Assembly: GCA_030272155.1 (NCBI GenBank)
Contig: CP126194.1
Span: forward strand, 1,727,501 to 1,791,500
Reading direction: 5' to 3'
Origin: Tetradesmus obliquus
Taxonomy: Eukaryota > Chlorophyta > Chlorophyceae > Sphaeropleales > Scenedesmaceae
Length of the DNA: 64,000 nucleotides
The position numbers and the translations under genes were made by a program. Below are positions 22,385 through 33,875 of this stretch, piece by piece (position 1 is the first letter of the stretch; every line of letters starts with the position of its first letter). The notes under the pieces are model-generated. The model ran no database searches and was not told the origin of the DNA. It saw only the letters and a list, made by a program, of their open reading frames with translations.

Positions 22385-25300
22385 CGAGAAGATAGACATC
22401 ATCATGCACGAACCACCAGCAGCGACAAAGGCGAACACACACAGCCTGGTAGTAATGAGAAATCTAAGCAGTGCTTGCCGTCACCCGCATCGCAACGCAT
22501 GCTCTGACACTTTGCACTGCCCACCACAACCACCACATGCCCAACAACAGCACCCACCTGTCGCGCCACCTGCCAGGCAGGAGTGCTCCCGCCAGGAGGG
22601 CCCCCAGCTGCGCAGCAGCTCAGCCACGGGGCTGTAGTCGCAGGAGAAGGCGCGCGGCACGATGTCGCGCGTGGCAATGCAGCAGCGGATGATGTCCTCG
22701 CTCAGGCCCAGCCGCGCCAGCAGCGTGCCACCCTGCAGGAGAGGAGGCAGGAGATATGCACAACAGCAGGCCACACTTCAGCGAGCTGTGCGGTACCCAC
22801 AATACGTCGCCGGTGTTGATACTCTGCAGTGCGCCACAAGCCCTGCGCACCCTGCAATCCTGCACGACGGCGCTGCAATCGTGCACTGCTGTAGCAATAA
22901 CCAAACACATACAGCGCTCAGCCACACTGCTCACCAGTGAGCAGGTCTCACTGCCGTCCGGCTGCGTGACGCACGCGCTGCAGGTGCCCAGCGCGCCGTC
23001 GCAGAAGATGGCCGGCGCGCCAAAGGTGTACACGGGCGCGATCTGCTGCGGGCCCAGCACGCCGCGCCGCCTGAACATGATCATGAGCATCACGGCCATG
23101 GCGCCGCCAATGGAGTGGCCCTGCGGCAAAAGACAGCAGCATATGCAGCAACACCACTTCAGTAATGCGACAGTAGCTGAGACCATTCACGAGTAAATAA
23201 CTCAGGGGACCCCTGACACCAGCAGCAGGCAAACATGCGGTTGCACACAAGAAGCATGTGATGTGTGCAACAGATCCTGTTGCAGCACTCTCCAGCAGAT
23301 GCTCGCAAGCCCGCGCTACATTAACCGCCCAGCTGCATAGAGCCTGAACTACATCACAACCACAACTCTCTCACACACACACGCACCGTGAAGGCCACGC
23401 GCGCGCAGGGGTCGCTGTCCACCTGCTCCTGCACCAGCGGCAGGAACCTCTCATACAGCGCCTGCGCAGCCTCATACGCGCCCCGGTGCACCTTGATGCC
23501 CAGGTCCGCATCCTCAAACACCACCGGCTCAAACATCAAGTTAGTCTTCCAGTGGTCCAGCGAGTCAGAGCCCTGGATGACAAAGTAACGCGTGGCGGCG
23601 GCCTCATCATCGCACACAAACCACTCGCTGGGGCACTTGGTGCCCGTTGAGCTTGATGCGGCTTTCACGTCCTTGCTGTTGGGGTGGCTGCCCGCGATCT
23701 CTGCTGATGTGATGCCCGCAATCGTGTCCCGCACAGCGCGGTCGGCGGCCGAGCCAAGGCCTAGGGATGTTGTTACTGACGAGGAAATGACGCTCGATGT
23801 GACGCTGCTGGTGACGGAGGACACCAGGCTGAGAGAGCCGGCATACAGGCTGCCAGCAGCTGAGGCCAGCGGCTGCAGCGCTGCTGCTGAGGCTGCTGCT
23901 GCTGCCTCGCTGAGCTTTGCTGCCACCAGGTCAGCTGGGTTCCAGCTCTTCTTGCTGCTGGTGGTGGCGACTGCAGAGGTAGCAGACGGTGCAGGCCTGC
24001 TGCTAGCTGCAGCTTGCTGCTGCACTGCGCTGGCTGCCTGCGCTGCTGAGTACGCGATAGCAGCAGCTTTAATGGCAGCGCCATCACTGCTGCTGCTGCT
24101 GCTGGCGGTGGGTGAAACAGGCCGGCTGCCGAGGCCAGGGAAAGGCACCACGTTGCTGGCAACAAACCCGGCTGCAGGCACTGACAGCAGCGGCAATGGT
24201 GGTACGGCACTGCTGCTGCTGCTGCTCGCCTCAGCCATGCTGCTGCTGTCCTGCAGCTCCTCAGCAGCGCTGCCATCGCTGTATAGCTGCAGTGCGTCTG
24301 GGAAGCTGGGACCTGCCATGCCGTCTGCCTCCATCAACACATCCTGGTCCGTCCTGCTGGGCTCATACACCAGCCGCTCGCAGCACAAGGAGGTGCTGAT
24401 CAGCTCCATCTTGTGCCACAGCTTCACTTTGCGCGGCTGCAATGATGCAGGCATGTGACAGAGCAAGCACAGGGCAACACAAGGTGTCAGAGCAAGGATG
24501 CGTTGAAGATGGCCGCAGCAGTAAGTAGGACTGACACTGCCCACAAGCACCACTTGCAGCACACAGATGTGACCAAACTGATACTACCATCACGCACCCT
24601 GGACTTCCTGCGGCTGCGGTACTGCAGCTGCAGAGGTTACAAAGCACAACGTTAAAACTGCTGTGTGGCCATCAGGTGGCTACTCACCGTCAACCTCCCC
24701 ATGTAGTAGGTCTGTGCACACAAGTGCGCAAGCTTGCGCATGTGCTGAAGCTCCTGATTGCTGCAGGTGCCAAGGAATGCATTGCAGTCCAGGTACACCT
24801 GCTGTTGCGGCTGCTGCTGCAGTCGCTGCTGCTGCTGTGCAGCTGCTGACTCAGCAGCTGCCTGCACTGCACGTGGTGGCTGCAGGGTGCACAAACAAAC
24901 AGTAAATAGCAAAAAAACTTGTGAGACATGACAAAAAAGGCTGGACGGTGCTTGCATTGCTGATAATCAGCCATGCAGTGCCTACCTCCAACAGCTGCGT
25001 TGAACGCCAGCACGGCCGCATGCACGATCCCGCTGGACGGGTTCTCATGAAACACCCAAATGCTGCTGCATTACACATCCTAACGGCAGGAAACGTCGAA
25101 GCTGGGCAGCGCCACACATCTTCGCAGCTGGTCGCTAACGCACGGAAGCGCCCGCAGGCTTTGACTGCTGCGTAAATATACTGAAAGCCAGCTGCTAAAT
25201 CCATTAAGGTTGGGATAAGATAGGAACAGGACGCAGCCACTGCAATGGTCTGACTCAGCAGCAGCACAAGGCTTGCTCAGCAGCTCACCTGCTGTTGCAG

Positions 25301-25519
25301 CAAGCCATTGACAAGCTGACCAGCAGACTTCCATAAAGAAGCGTCTTCCGTTTGCTGCCCTACTGCATCAGCTAAGGATGGCGTTTGCTTGTTGCTGCCT
25401 TTGGTTTGAACTGGCGCCTGCAAGATGGCCTGGGGCCGGCAAACAGCTCTTCTACATCTGCTGCTTTGTTTTTTTGTAAATGGAGAACTATGGCAGCGCG
25501 TTGCTAGTGGAGTCTGCAT
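21795..25519 (-). CDS. Class-3 (alpha/beta hydrolase) plastid lipase, PLIP1-like
   Basis: Exons 25519-25289, 24879-24688, 24436-23387, 23120-22935, 22732-22570 and 22291-21795 mostly join in phase. The N-terminus [20 protein letters not shown] is Ser/Arg-rich and fits a plastid transit peptide. A long low-complexity Ala/Ser region follows. The lipase core begins [20 protein letters not shown] and continues [32 protein letters not shown] carries the nucleophile serine, [12 protein letters not shown] probably the catalytic aspartate, and WREHSCL a candidate histidine. The C-terminus has [19 protein letters not shown] and [12 protein letters not shown]. These match the order in Arabidopsis PLIP1, which hydrolyses plastid phosphatidylglycerol to feed acyl export and oil synthesis. 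A role in plastid membrane-lipid turnover is inferred; the exact substrate is not visible. Confidence 0.85.
22353..22384. repeat. CAG tract in a lipase intron
   Basis: About ten CAG units, in the intron just upstream (minus sense) of the last lipase exon. Confidence 0.9.
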
Positions 25520-26242
25520 GCTTTGTTGCTTGTCTGGCTCGCCTCAAGAAGAACGTTTGATGTCGATCTAAGCACAAACGTATCACATATACCACAAACA
25601 ATCCTTTAGATGCAGCAGCGCGGCAGTGCGGTGTGTATGTGGCTTTGCAATGGGAGCGTTACACCAGGGTCTTCAGCGAGCCCTATTGCCCTCCAATGGC
25701 ATAAGCGGTAAAGTGAGCACCCTAAACTATCGTAATCACCAAGATCAACATTCCGGTGATCTTCCATGAAGCAGTCTATGTATGCCGAGCCTGCTGCTGG
25801 CTGGCAGCTGCAGTCTGGTGGCTGGTCCCGGCCCAATGGGACTGCCAGTGTCAAGCACCTGCCTTGCTGCGTCAAGCTTGAGGCACACAAACGGACCATA
25901 CTGCGCCACATTCGACACATAGTAGGTATTCCTGAACAGTTCAGCTTGCATTTGAGCAGTGCACACGCACTGACTCCCCATGAATGCGGCAAATGCGGCA
26001 CTCACTGAGTGCACTAGCAGTGACTGCACACGCCACATGCCCCGCGCACATGGCCTTCCTGTCGCACGCTGCTGCACACAAAATTATACATCATGTCACA
26101 TTCACCACCTTTCACACTTGCTCTCACGGCCACATGCTAGGAATGAGCTGCCATTGTGCTCTCCCAGAACACGTGCAAGCATACTCACGCCCGTCTGCGC
26201 AACAGACCAGCCACCAAGTTTAAAAAGTGTTACTGTCCATCG
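25520..26242. other. Intergenic region between lipase start and hydrolase stop
   Basis: These 720 bp contain the hydrolase 3' UTR (candidate TGTAA on the minus strand at 25659-25663) and the lipase promoter. A minus-strand open frame at 25745-26077 has no recognisable similarity and was not called. Confidence 0.5.
25659..25663 (-). terminator. Candidate TGTAA poly(A) signal for the alpha/beta hydrolase
   Basis: Minus-strand TGTAA about 580 bp after the stop at 26243 and about 140 bp before the lipase start. Confidence 0.3.
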
Positions 26243-29200
26243 CTAAACCACGCCCTTCTTTGTCATCTTCGCCACCACCTGGCCAGGGGGCCAGCTGTCG
26301 GTCTCGCCAGTCAAGAAGCTCTCCAGCGTGTCCTGGATTGCTTCAGGGTAGTCCTCCTGGGGCATGTGGCCCAGCTGCAGCCAGCAACAGCATAAAGAGT
26401 TACAGCGTGCATGCAGGTCAGACATTTACAAGCAAGCATAATGCAACGTAATGAGTACTCACCTGTCTAGAGATAGAGGAGAGCAGGAAGCAGACACCAG
26501 GAAACAGGCAGCAGATAGCAGTTGGTTAACTGGTTCAACCAAGAGAAGAATGCTGCGTGCCTCCGGCTGGCGCCATTGCTAAGGCCGCACACCCCCAGCT
26601 GCAAGCCGCAGCGCAGCGACCACACGCTTACGCAAGCAAACCAGTACTGTTGCCTCGACAACTACAGCCCAACATGCTGCGGACCGCCGTCCGCTGCCCC
26701 ACCTTTGCTGTCGCCGTGACGAGGCGCATGGTGGTGCGCTTGCTGTCCAGCCAGGCCTGTGGGTTCTTCACATCCACAAAGGGGTCGTTGGCGCCAAACA
26801 GCAGCAGGCTGCGGCAGTATGCAGGGACGAAGCAGCGGAGTCACATGACAAGCTGCCGTCAGTCAAAACTTTGACCAGTCGCAGGCAACACCGATGAAGG
26901 AATCGGTGAGACAACGCATGGTTCTGGCTGCAGGCAAACACACCATGCCGCAGGAATGTAACCTTTTCATGTCTGCAGAATGCGACGCAGTCAAGGCAAA
27001 CTGGAGGCTTTGCTGCCACAATCCACCGCTGTAGATACAGAGGTTACATAAGTTTACAGTGTACATGTAAGCAGTGCATGTAAGCAAAGGACTGCTGTCC
27101 TTCCATTCACCTGGGCTTGCGCCAGCTCCTGTACCCGTCATCCACCTGCTTCAGCAGCGCAGCAAAGTCCAGCTGCTCCATGCTGGCTGACACAGCAGCA
27201 CTGGCTGCTGGGTCATCCTGCAAGCAGGCAGCGCAAGCAGCAGCAGCAGCAGCTTGGTGCAAGAGGAGCAGGATGCTTTGTAGGTGGCTGCATGCCTGCT
27301 CACCATAGCCAAGCCCAACCACCATCGATGACACTGCACGTGACGCATGCGCAGCAGCATCCATGCTAGCCTCTCCCTAGTACAGGCTCATGCAATGAAA
27401 CTGACGGCATCAGCAGTAATTGCACCAGACAGGCCAGCAGTGGCTCTTGCTGCAGGCCTCACCCTGTATGGCTTGCCGAATGTCATTGCATCTGCCTCCA
27501 TCATGGCATATGGCGAGCCCATCATGTTGTACATCGTGCCGTCAAACTGCTTCTGTGGGCGCACAAGTGCAGAGTATGGTGCACAGCAGCAGGGCAATAT
27601 CAGCAGGGCACAAGCAGGTGATTCGAGCATAACGCAGGCATGCACCAGCTGCTGCTTCAGAGCCACACAAGTAAGGGGTGATCAAATCCTGCTGACTGCC
27701 TAGCAGTTGTAATGTGCTGCTGCAAGTCGACATACGCGAGCATATTCATGCACTCCACGCACTACCACACCTGCCGCCAAGCTACCAATGCAACAGCTGC
27801 TGCTGAGGCTGACCCAGATGCTTCCAAAACTCACATTGCCGGGCCGCATGAAGGGGATGGGGCTCTTGTACGCTGCCAGCTCAGGCCGCAGCTTGCTGCT
27901 GAGTGCCAGCGGCGTGTTGAGGACGAACAGGCGTGAGATCTGGTCTTCATGCGCCAGTGCATACAGCAGACCATACTGGCCAAGCACATAGCCCTGCAGT
28001 GCAGCAGGTGGCAGGACGCAAGGGCCTGCTATGAGGGGAGCCATGGCTGCGATGGCCGACTGTAGCTGCGCATGTGCGTTATGGCTCGAACCAACTTACC
28101 AACTTACAACAGATGGCGCCAGGACCCACACATAACCCCTCTGGCTCTGGCTGAGACATGGCACTGTTCATCGCGTGAAATTCCAACCACCTGCAACCAT
28201 CAGCATCTTTGCCGCACAGAATCAACCTGCACCACCACAAGTGCTGCGGTACTTTTGAAACACCAGGCATTGCCCAACCCATGGTCCCTATGTTCACGTG
28301 CAACACTGCAACCGCCTGCATTTTCTACCTCATTGCCGCACCTGCACCACCAGCGCAAACGGCTTTTTGATGCCGCACGCGTCAACAAAGGCTGCCAGGC
28401 TGTCCAGGTATGCCTGCTGGCTGTAGCTGAAGCTGCTGCTGCCGGGCTTGCTGCTGCCGCCGTGGCCTGGCCAGTCAGGCGCGTACGCCTCATAGCCGGC
28501 ATCACCCAGCATGGCCAGTGTGCGCCTGCATAAGAGAAGACACCGCGGTTAGCAAATTTATTGCGTGGAATGTTGTCACTTGCTGAAGTTGCAGGTGTGG
28601 CCAGCCTTATGTCCACGCGCCACAGTTGCAACCACCCGCATGGCTTGTTTGCCATGAGGCAGAGGTACCAGCAGGGAGACTGTTGAGCTGTGTCAACAAC
28701 AGCTGGCGGATGCTGTGACTAGTGAAAAGATTGTCTGCTGCTGGAGCAGTCGCAGCTGTTCCTGGTGTCCAAAATGCAACACAGCACACGCAGCTGATTG
28801 CAGTACACCTGCTTTTGCTACTGCAACAGCCTGATGTTATTCAAACCCCACCTGTAGCTGTATGAAGAGGAGCCTAGGCCATGCAGCAGCAGCACTTGCG
28901 GCTTTGCTGGGTCTGCCTTGTCTTTGGCTGGCTCACTCTTTCTGTAGGCCCAGGTCACGCCTCCGGCGTCCACTGTGAACCTGAAATAAGCATGGTGTGG
29001 GGATGGGTACAACGATATATGTTTCTTCAAGCTGTATCTCCGCAGTGTTGGAGTTTAAGTCTCCAGGAGTGTGCACATGGGCCAGCTGCTTCACGCAAGA
29101 TGCCTGGCATAGCAAAGCCCTACCAGCTATATCACCAAAGCAGTGGGTTGCAGCAGCTAGGCTGCAATGTTCCTGCTGCAGCTGTTCCTTGTTGCTGCTG

Positions 29201-29773
29201 GCTGATTGTGTCCTCACCCAGCTGCTGCATTGTAGACTGATGTCCTGGTAATCACCTCCCCTGCAGGACAGTCAACATCCACCAGCAGAATGTGAGCGAG
29301 ACGTGTGCTAGCAGTCTGCTGCCCAGGCAGGCTAAATGCAGATGATACTTTTGAGCTCTTTTTGTATATTTTTCTGGTGGAAGCCTTATTGCTGCAATGC
29401 ATGGCCAGGGATGCATGTGCACTAAAGTTGCACGCCAGGAGCATTGTGATACCCCCCTGGCAGCAGTGGCAGCAGCAGCCACAGGTGACAGCTGCGAGCC
29501 TAATGCCGCTGCCTTTACGCTGTCAGTACTATGGGTGATGGAAGCAGCACAGGCTGGCTGCGAATGAGGTGGCATGGCATACGAACACTCTAACCCTGTC
29601 AGGAACTCGCAGGATTGCCTACCGGTGATGGGATCGACAAAGTCGTCGTTCGACCGCACTTGCACTGCTCTACGCCCCGCTCTTACAGACTGTGCTGCTG
29701 CAGGCCTAAACGCAACTCGCTTGCTGCACGGGCAGGCCCTCAGGGCCTGCTGCTGTGGCTGTAATTGCCTCAT
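26243..29773 (-). CDS. Plastid-type alpha/beta hydrolase-fold protein lacking the canonical nucleophile serine
   Basis: The ATG at 29773 begins MRQLQPQQQALRACPCSKRV, an Arg/Ala/Ser-rich plastid-type leader. Exons to lower coordinates read FTVDAGGVTWAYRKSEP, VLLLHGLGSSSYSYR (oxyanion-hole HG motif, about 28900), YEAYAPDWPGHGGSSKPG (28490), then ALVVQ joined to GYVLGQYGLLYALAHEDQIS (27990), SMEQLDFAALLKQVDDGY (27180), LLLFGANDPFVDVKNPQAW (26810, acid residue) and LGHMPQEDYPEAIQDTLESF (26375, catalytic-type histidine). The end is AKMTKKGVV. At the nucleophile elbow, where most members have G-x-S-x-G, the spliced sequence reads G-Y-V-L-G. I recall a plant plastid subfamily related to haloalkane-dehalogenase-like hydrolases with a similar elbow, so the protein may be non-hydrolytic or use another residue. 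Its function is not known to me. Confidence 0.78.
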
Positions 29774-30739
29774 TGCCTGTGCTCGTCAGTACTGTGCTCA
29801 AGAGACCGGCTTCAGCTCTAAGAATCACGTTACCACAATATGAAATGTGCGTGCCTCGACAACTGCTGATAACACATAGCTGGAGTGCTGAAGTCAGCCA
29901 TATGTAGCCTGAGTGTGGTTCAGGTGTCAGGCATGACGTAACGTAGCAGCAGGACCAAACCACCGCCCAGTGCACGCTGCATTGGTGCAGTGAATAAAAC
30001 AAACAACACGACAACACCTGAACTCTCTCACAAGAGGATGTGATGTGGCGCAGTGCATGCAGCACAAGCCAGTATAGCTGCGAAAGCGCAGCGCACAGAA
30101 TCAAAGATGTGCACATGTACAGAACATGCGGCCTTCACAGAATGCCGCTGTTCACAGTAACACTTCACGCACGTCTTGATCTCTGCCAAGATCACCATCT
30201 GCACAGATTTTTCAGCTTCACGCTCGTGTTGGACTCAAACTTTGTGTGCAGCACACATCCGATGCATGCACCCACGCATCAACTGCTGCTGCATATATGT
30301 TACATCACATATTGTTACACACTCGACGGCTGAAGCTTCACTGCCGCTGCAACCCCACTTATGGTGCTATGGCACCCTCTCAAACCCCTGCAGCTGCGGC
30401 CTGACGCTAATCAGCCAACACCCAGCCCTTCTAGTTATGAGCTGCGCCTGCTGCTGCACCAGCCCAGGCTGAGTCAGCCACTCACTCACTGCTGCCGCAA
30501 TCCTGCTATGGCGATTTAGCACGCTTGCTTCCACTCCGGCTGCTGCACGCTGACAGACTGCTCAGCATTCTACCCTGCCACCGAGCCGCTGCACCAGCCC
30601 AGGGTGCGTCTGCCTCCCTCACTCACTGCTGCCGCAGCAGCTGCTACTCCAGGGACAAACTGTCGCATAGCTGATCGCATCCGTCCTGCAGCGGTTGACT
30701 GTGGCTGCATTAAGGCTGCAGTTTGTGTCAGCTGCTGTC
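29774..30739. other. Intergenic region between hydrolase start and JmjC gene stop
   Basis: About 970 bp with no recognised gene. It contains a direct repeat (about 30455-30510 and 30588-30650, sharing CTGCACCAGCCCAGG and CTCACTCACTGCTGCCGCA). Two minus-strand TGTAA motifs at 30300-30304 and 30315-30319 probably serve the JmjC gene. Confidence 0.5.
30300..30319 (-). terminator. Two candidate TGTAA poly(A) signals for the JmjC gene
   Basis: Two minus-strand TGTAA motifs lie 15 bp apart, about 420-440 bp after the JmjC stop. Confidence 0.35.
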
Positions 30740-31645
30740 TCACTGCTGCAGCCAGGGCTGCTGCTCAGGGTAGAAGCTGCCACCATACACCACGTGCCAG
30801 TCTGTCAGACCCACCAGCCAGTGGTACCAGCCTGCAGCAGCAGCAGCAGCAGCAGCAGCAGCACGCAGAGTTACTCCCACTTGTGCTTATGTTCTGTCAC
30901 AAAGCATTCAGCAGAGAGGGCCGCGTGTGCAAGCACGGCTGACTCAGGCAGAGCAAGCACTGTGGGTTTTAAAAACAGGGCCTCAGCCCACGCTGCCTCC
31001 ATGCATGTCCAGAGGTACACAGCAGCGACTGCTGGCACGAACGCTGCTCACACACGCTGTGGCATGATGTGTCGGCAAACAACAGCATTGCATCGTCACT
31101 GCTACTGTTACTTTGCTGTTGTTACTTTCCTGTTGTGCCACCTCACCTGTGGGCAAGTACAGGCCCACGCCGCGGAAGCCATCCATACTGCCCTGCCAGC
31201 TTCAGGCATCTTCAACAGAACAATCGCGGCTGCTGTTTGCCGTATGGTGTTGCAGCACAATATTACAAATATTGTTACTTTCACCGCTGCTGGTGTGCTG
31301 CTTTGCATCTCACCTGTGGGCATGTACAGGCCTGTGCTGCTGAAGCCATTCGTGCTGCCTTCCACCAGCTGCCCATCATCTTCCATCAAAAAGAAGTAAC
31401 CCCCAGCAGCCTTCACATCGTCCAGCAGCTGCTGACTAGGCTGCAGCAGCAGCGCCGAGTCACCACCAGCTGGCAGCAGCGTCTGGTCCGGCGGCAGCAG
31501 CAACGTGAGCTTGGCGCCGGAGCAGATGGAGAGGTAGGTGTTGACGGGGCGGCGGCTGCCGCCTGCACAGGCGTTGTCCTTGTCAAAGTGCAAGCCGATG
31601 GAGGCATTGCCGCGCCCGAAGATAACCTGCAAAGCATATGAAGAC

Positions 31646-31693
<48 letters not shown>

Positions 31694-31806
31694 CAGCCTT
31701 GTCAAGGTGCAGGCAGATGGCACCTGCGCAGGCGTTGTCCTTGTCAAAGTGCAAGCCGATGAAGGCATTGCCGCGCGCGAAGACAACTTACAAAGCATAT
31801 GAAGAC

Positions 31807-31842
<36 letters not shown>

Positions 31843-33567
31843 CAGGCTTGTCAAGTTGCAGGCGAATGGCGCCTGCGCAGGCGTTGTCCTTGTCAAAGTG
31901 CAAGCCAATAGAGGCGTTGCCGTGCCCGAAGGTTACCTGCGGGAGACAGCGGGCGCAGCAGCAGCAGCAGCAGCAGCAGCATCATCATCATCATCATCAT
32001 CAAACACAAAGCGTTGTGAAGTGCAGGCTGATGGAGGTGTTGCCACACCCATAGATGATTTGCAGAAATTCTGACTACACACCAGCAGCAGCAGCAGCAG
32101 CACGAGCTTGATGGCTGGCACAAGCGTTAGAGGGAAGCACAGCTAGATGCGGCTGCTACTACCACCATGCCAGCAAACGAAATACGCTTGCACATACATC
32201 AGCAGTATCGTCACTGCTGTCACTACTCCCGTAGCTGCAACCCTGCCAACCAGCCAGCCAGTTGCGCTGCTGCACATGTGCTGTCTTTGCTGCTGCTGCT
32301 GCTGCAGTTTCCACTTCCCCATGTCTTAACAAAGGATGAACCCTTCGCAATGTGCAGCTGCTGCTATCCTCCGCACCTGGTCATATGTGGGCACGTGACC
32401 CTGCTGCGGCCACCAATGCGGGTGCTGCACTGCCTCAATCAAGCTGCACCAGTAGGGCTTGCGCCGCTCCTCTGCATCAGCCAGCGACTCTACTGCATGC
32501 TCCCAGCTGGCCAGCTTGATGTGCACGTTGTCCACACGCACTGACACATACTTGGAGGTGTAGCTGCGGAGCCACAGCGCAGGTGCAGCGCAACAAAAGG
32601 CGGAAGCAGCACAGTGAAGACATGCATATGAGTAAGACATGCATATGAGCAACTTGCATGCTTTGAGGTGTAGCTGCGGAGCCACAGGGCAGGTTGGATG
32701 CAGTGTTTTGCAGCAGGGGACAAAAGCAGCATGATAAGAGGATGCGGTTGCTTGTTGACAAATGCAGGTGCACTGCCTCTCCATCAAATGGCGGAAATTG
32801 GCTGTGGCATGGTGTTTATCAGCACAGCCGGAAGAGGTGCTGGCCCAACAAGTGTTGGGTGAGCTGACCTTATAGTATGGCCTGCCACACAAGCTAAAGC
32901 AGTTGCGCCTTTTCAGGTTTTAATTTGAACCCTTGAGCGCCTGTGCTACAGCGCATGCTTGTTATGCTGGAGTTGCGGCTTGATTCTGTCGCTATCACGA
33001 TGACGATGTGGCCGCCAAATCAGCAGTTGCATGCTGCGCAAACTTATGTCAGCCAGGCTCCAGCTATACACAGCAAACTCCCTGTCAACAGCAGCACACT
33101 GCTGTACAAGCCTGGCTGCTACAACTGCCATGCCATGATGGCTGAGTCATGCTGTTCCTTGTGTGTGTGCAGGCTAGGGCTACTGAAGCAGGGGAAGAGC
33201 ATGGAAACCATGCAGCTCATGTCCTGCAATGCTGCTGCTGCTGCTGCTGGCCCCCTCACCTGCCGTAGTTGTACAGTGCGTGGCTCAAGTTGCGTGGCTG
33301 CACCGGCAGGGCACCGGCTGCCTTTGTAAGAAAAGGCACATTCTGCTGCAGCAGTGCTGCTGGGTCATCCGTCAATGGCGGAGGGAAGAAGCCACCCAGC
33401 GGCTCCACTGCTGCTTTAATGCTTGCTACTGCATCTCGCTCCGCTAATAGCGTGGCCTTGGTTGCAATTCTGCTAGCTCTTATGGTAGACTGCTGCTGCT
33501 GCTTCTGGTGCCTCTGTACGCCCGCACATGACCTCGCCTGCTGCGTGTGTACATGGTGTGACAACAT
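30740..33567 (-). CDS. JmjC-domain 2-oxoglutarate/Fe(II) oxygenase, compact 299-aa form
   Basis: Four exons, 33567-33260, 32563-32377, 31626-31314 and 30831-30740, join in phase to exactly 300 codons including the stop. The N-terminal part (SIKAAVEPLGGFFPPPLTDD, LTKAAGALPVQPRNLSHALY) precedes the JmjC fold. Exon 3 holds FGRGNASIGLHFDKDNACAG with the iron-binding H-x-D, followed by NTYLSICSGAKLTLLLPP, where the lysine sits at the usual 2-oxoglutarate position. The splice to exon 4 gives GLYMPTG-WYHWLVGLTDWH, supplying the third iron ligand in a typical P-x-G-W-x-H context, and the protein ends YGGSFYPEQQPWLQQ. All three iron ligands are present, so an active oxygenase is expected. No chromatin-reader domain is attached, which fits the small JmjC hydroxylases (TYW5/JMJD type) better than large histone demethylases. 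Substrate unknown. Duplicated exon pieces surround exons 2 and 3. Confidence 0.8.
30836..30863. repeat. CAG tract before the last JmjC exon
   Basis: On the minus strand this is a CTG run ending directly in the CTGCAG acceptor of exon 4, so it acts as the 3' splice-site tract. Confidence 0.9.
31140..31372 (-). repeat. Duplicated end of JmjC exon 3 with donor
   Basis: The real exon end (GSTNGFSSTGLYMPTG, 31314-31372) is repeated at about 31140-31199 as GSMDGFRGVGLYLPTG. The same donor sequence (ACAG/GTGAG) and phase are kept. The second copy lies in the following intron and could splice to exon 4 without a frameshift. Confidence 0.8.
31650..31689. repeat. CAG tract between JmjC exon copies
   Basis: About thirteen CAG units between the real iron-binding exon and its nearest copy. 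Confidence 0.95.
31808..31839. repeat. CAG tract between JmjC exon copies
   Basis: About ten CAG units at the equivalent position after the second exon copy, so the tract appears to be part of the duplicated unit. Confidence 0.95.
31955..32002. repeat. Compound CAG then CAT tract
   Basis: About eight CAG units run directly into about seven CAT units, between the third and fourth JmjC exon copies. Confidence 0.95.
32550..32702 (-). repeat. Two copies of the JmjC exon 2 acceptor
   Basis: The sequence AGGTGTAGCTGCGGAGCCAC at about 32556-32577, covering the exon 2 start and its 3' splice site, recurs at about 32666-32687. The upstream copy has no open exon beyond it. Confidence 0.8.
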
Positions 33568-33685
33568 GTTGTGACCGAGTTTACTACGTATGCTCAGAGG
33601 CGAATGTGCCACGCAACAGCCCTGATGGGCAGGGGCGCAGCTGCTGCAGCAATACCGGATAGAAGCTGCAATTCGACAATCATTG

Positions 33686-33690
33686 TTACA
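33686..33690 (-). terminator. Candidate TGTAA poly(A) signal for the first DUF4436-like gene
   Basis: Minus-strand TGTAA about 190 bp beyond the stop at 33876, inside the roughly 310-bp gap before the JmjC gene start. Nothing else was seen in that gap. Confidence 0.4.
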
Positions 33691-33875
33691 GCAAGCTCGT
33701 TATTCACAGCAACGCTCGCTCAGCGCCTCGAACCCGCTCGATGAACCACCGCAGTTTGAAAGGGATGCACCAACCTGGCATCAATTGAATATTGCAATAC
33801 TTTGACAGCTTGTCCAATTCACAATCATGTCAACGCCTTCAGTACCGAGCAAGATTGCAAGTCACTGTCAGGCCT

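Larger units (their letters stand above)
31564..32068 (-). repeat. Four copies of the JmjC iron-binding exon start, separated by CAG tracts
   Basis: Copies at about 31564-31649 (real exon), 31690-31810, 31840-31940 and 32012-32068 encode variants of GNASIGLHFDKDNACAG. The second and third keep HFDKDNACAG intact. The third keeps a CCCGCAG acceptor, the second has a damaged one, and the fourth is the most decayed (HFTT). CAG runs, one followed by a CAT run, separate them. Confidence 0.9.

Noticed and set aside
23592..24458. Plus-strand open frame of 288 residues
   Set aside because: It is the antisense shadow of the large Ala/Ser-rich lipase exon on the minus strand, which has clear family motifs and splice sites.
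25745..26077. Minus-strand open frame between the two hydrolase-fold genes
   Set aside because: No recognisable motif, and it overlaps the expected 3' UTR of the alpha/beta hydrolase.
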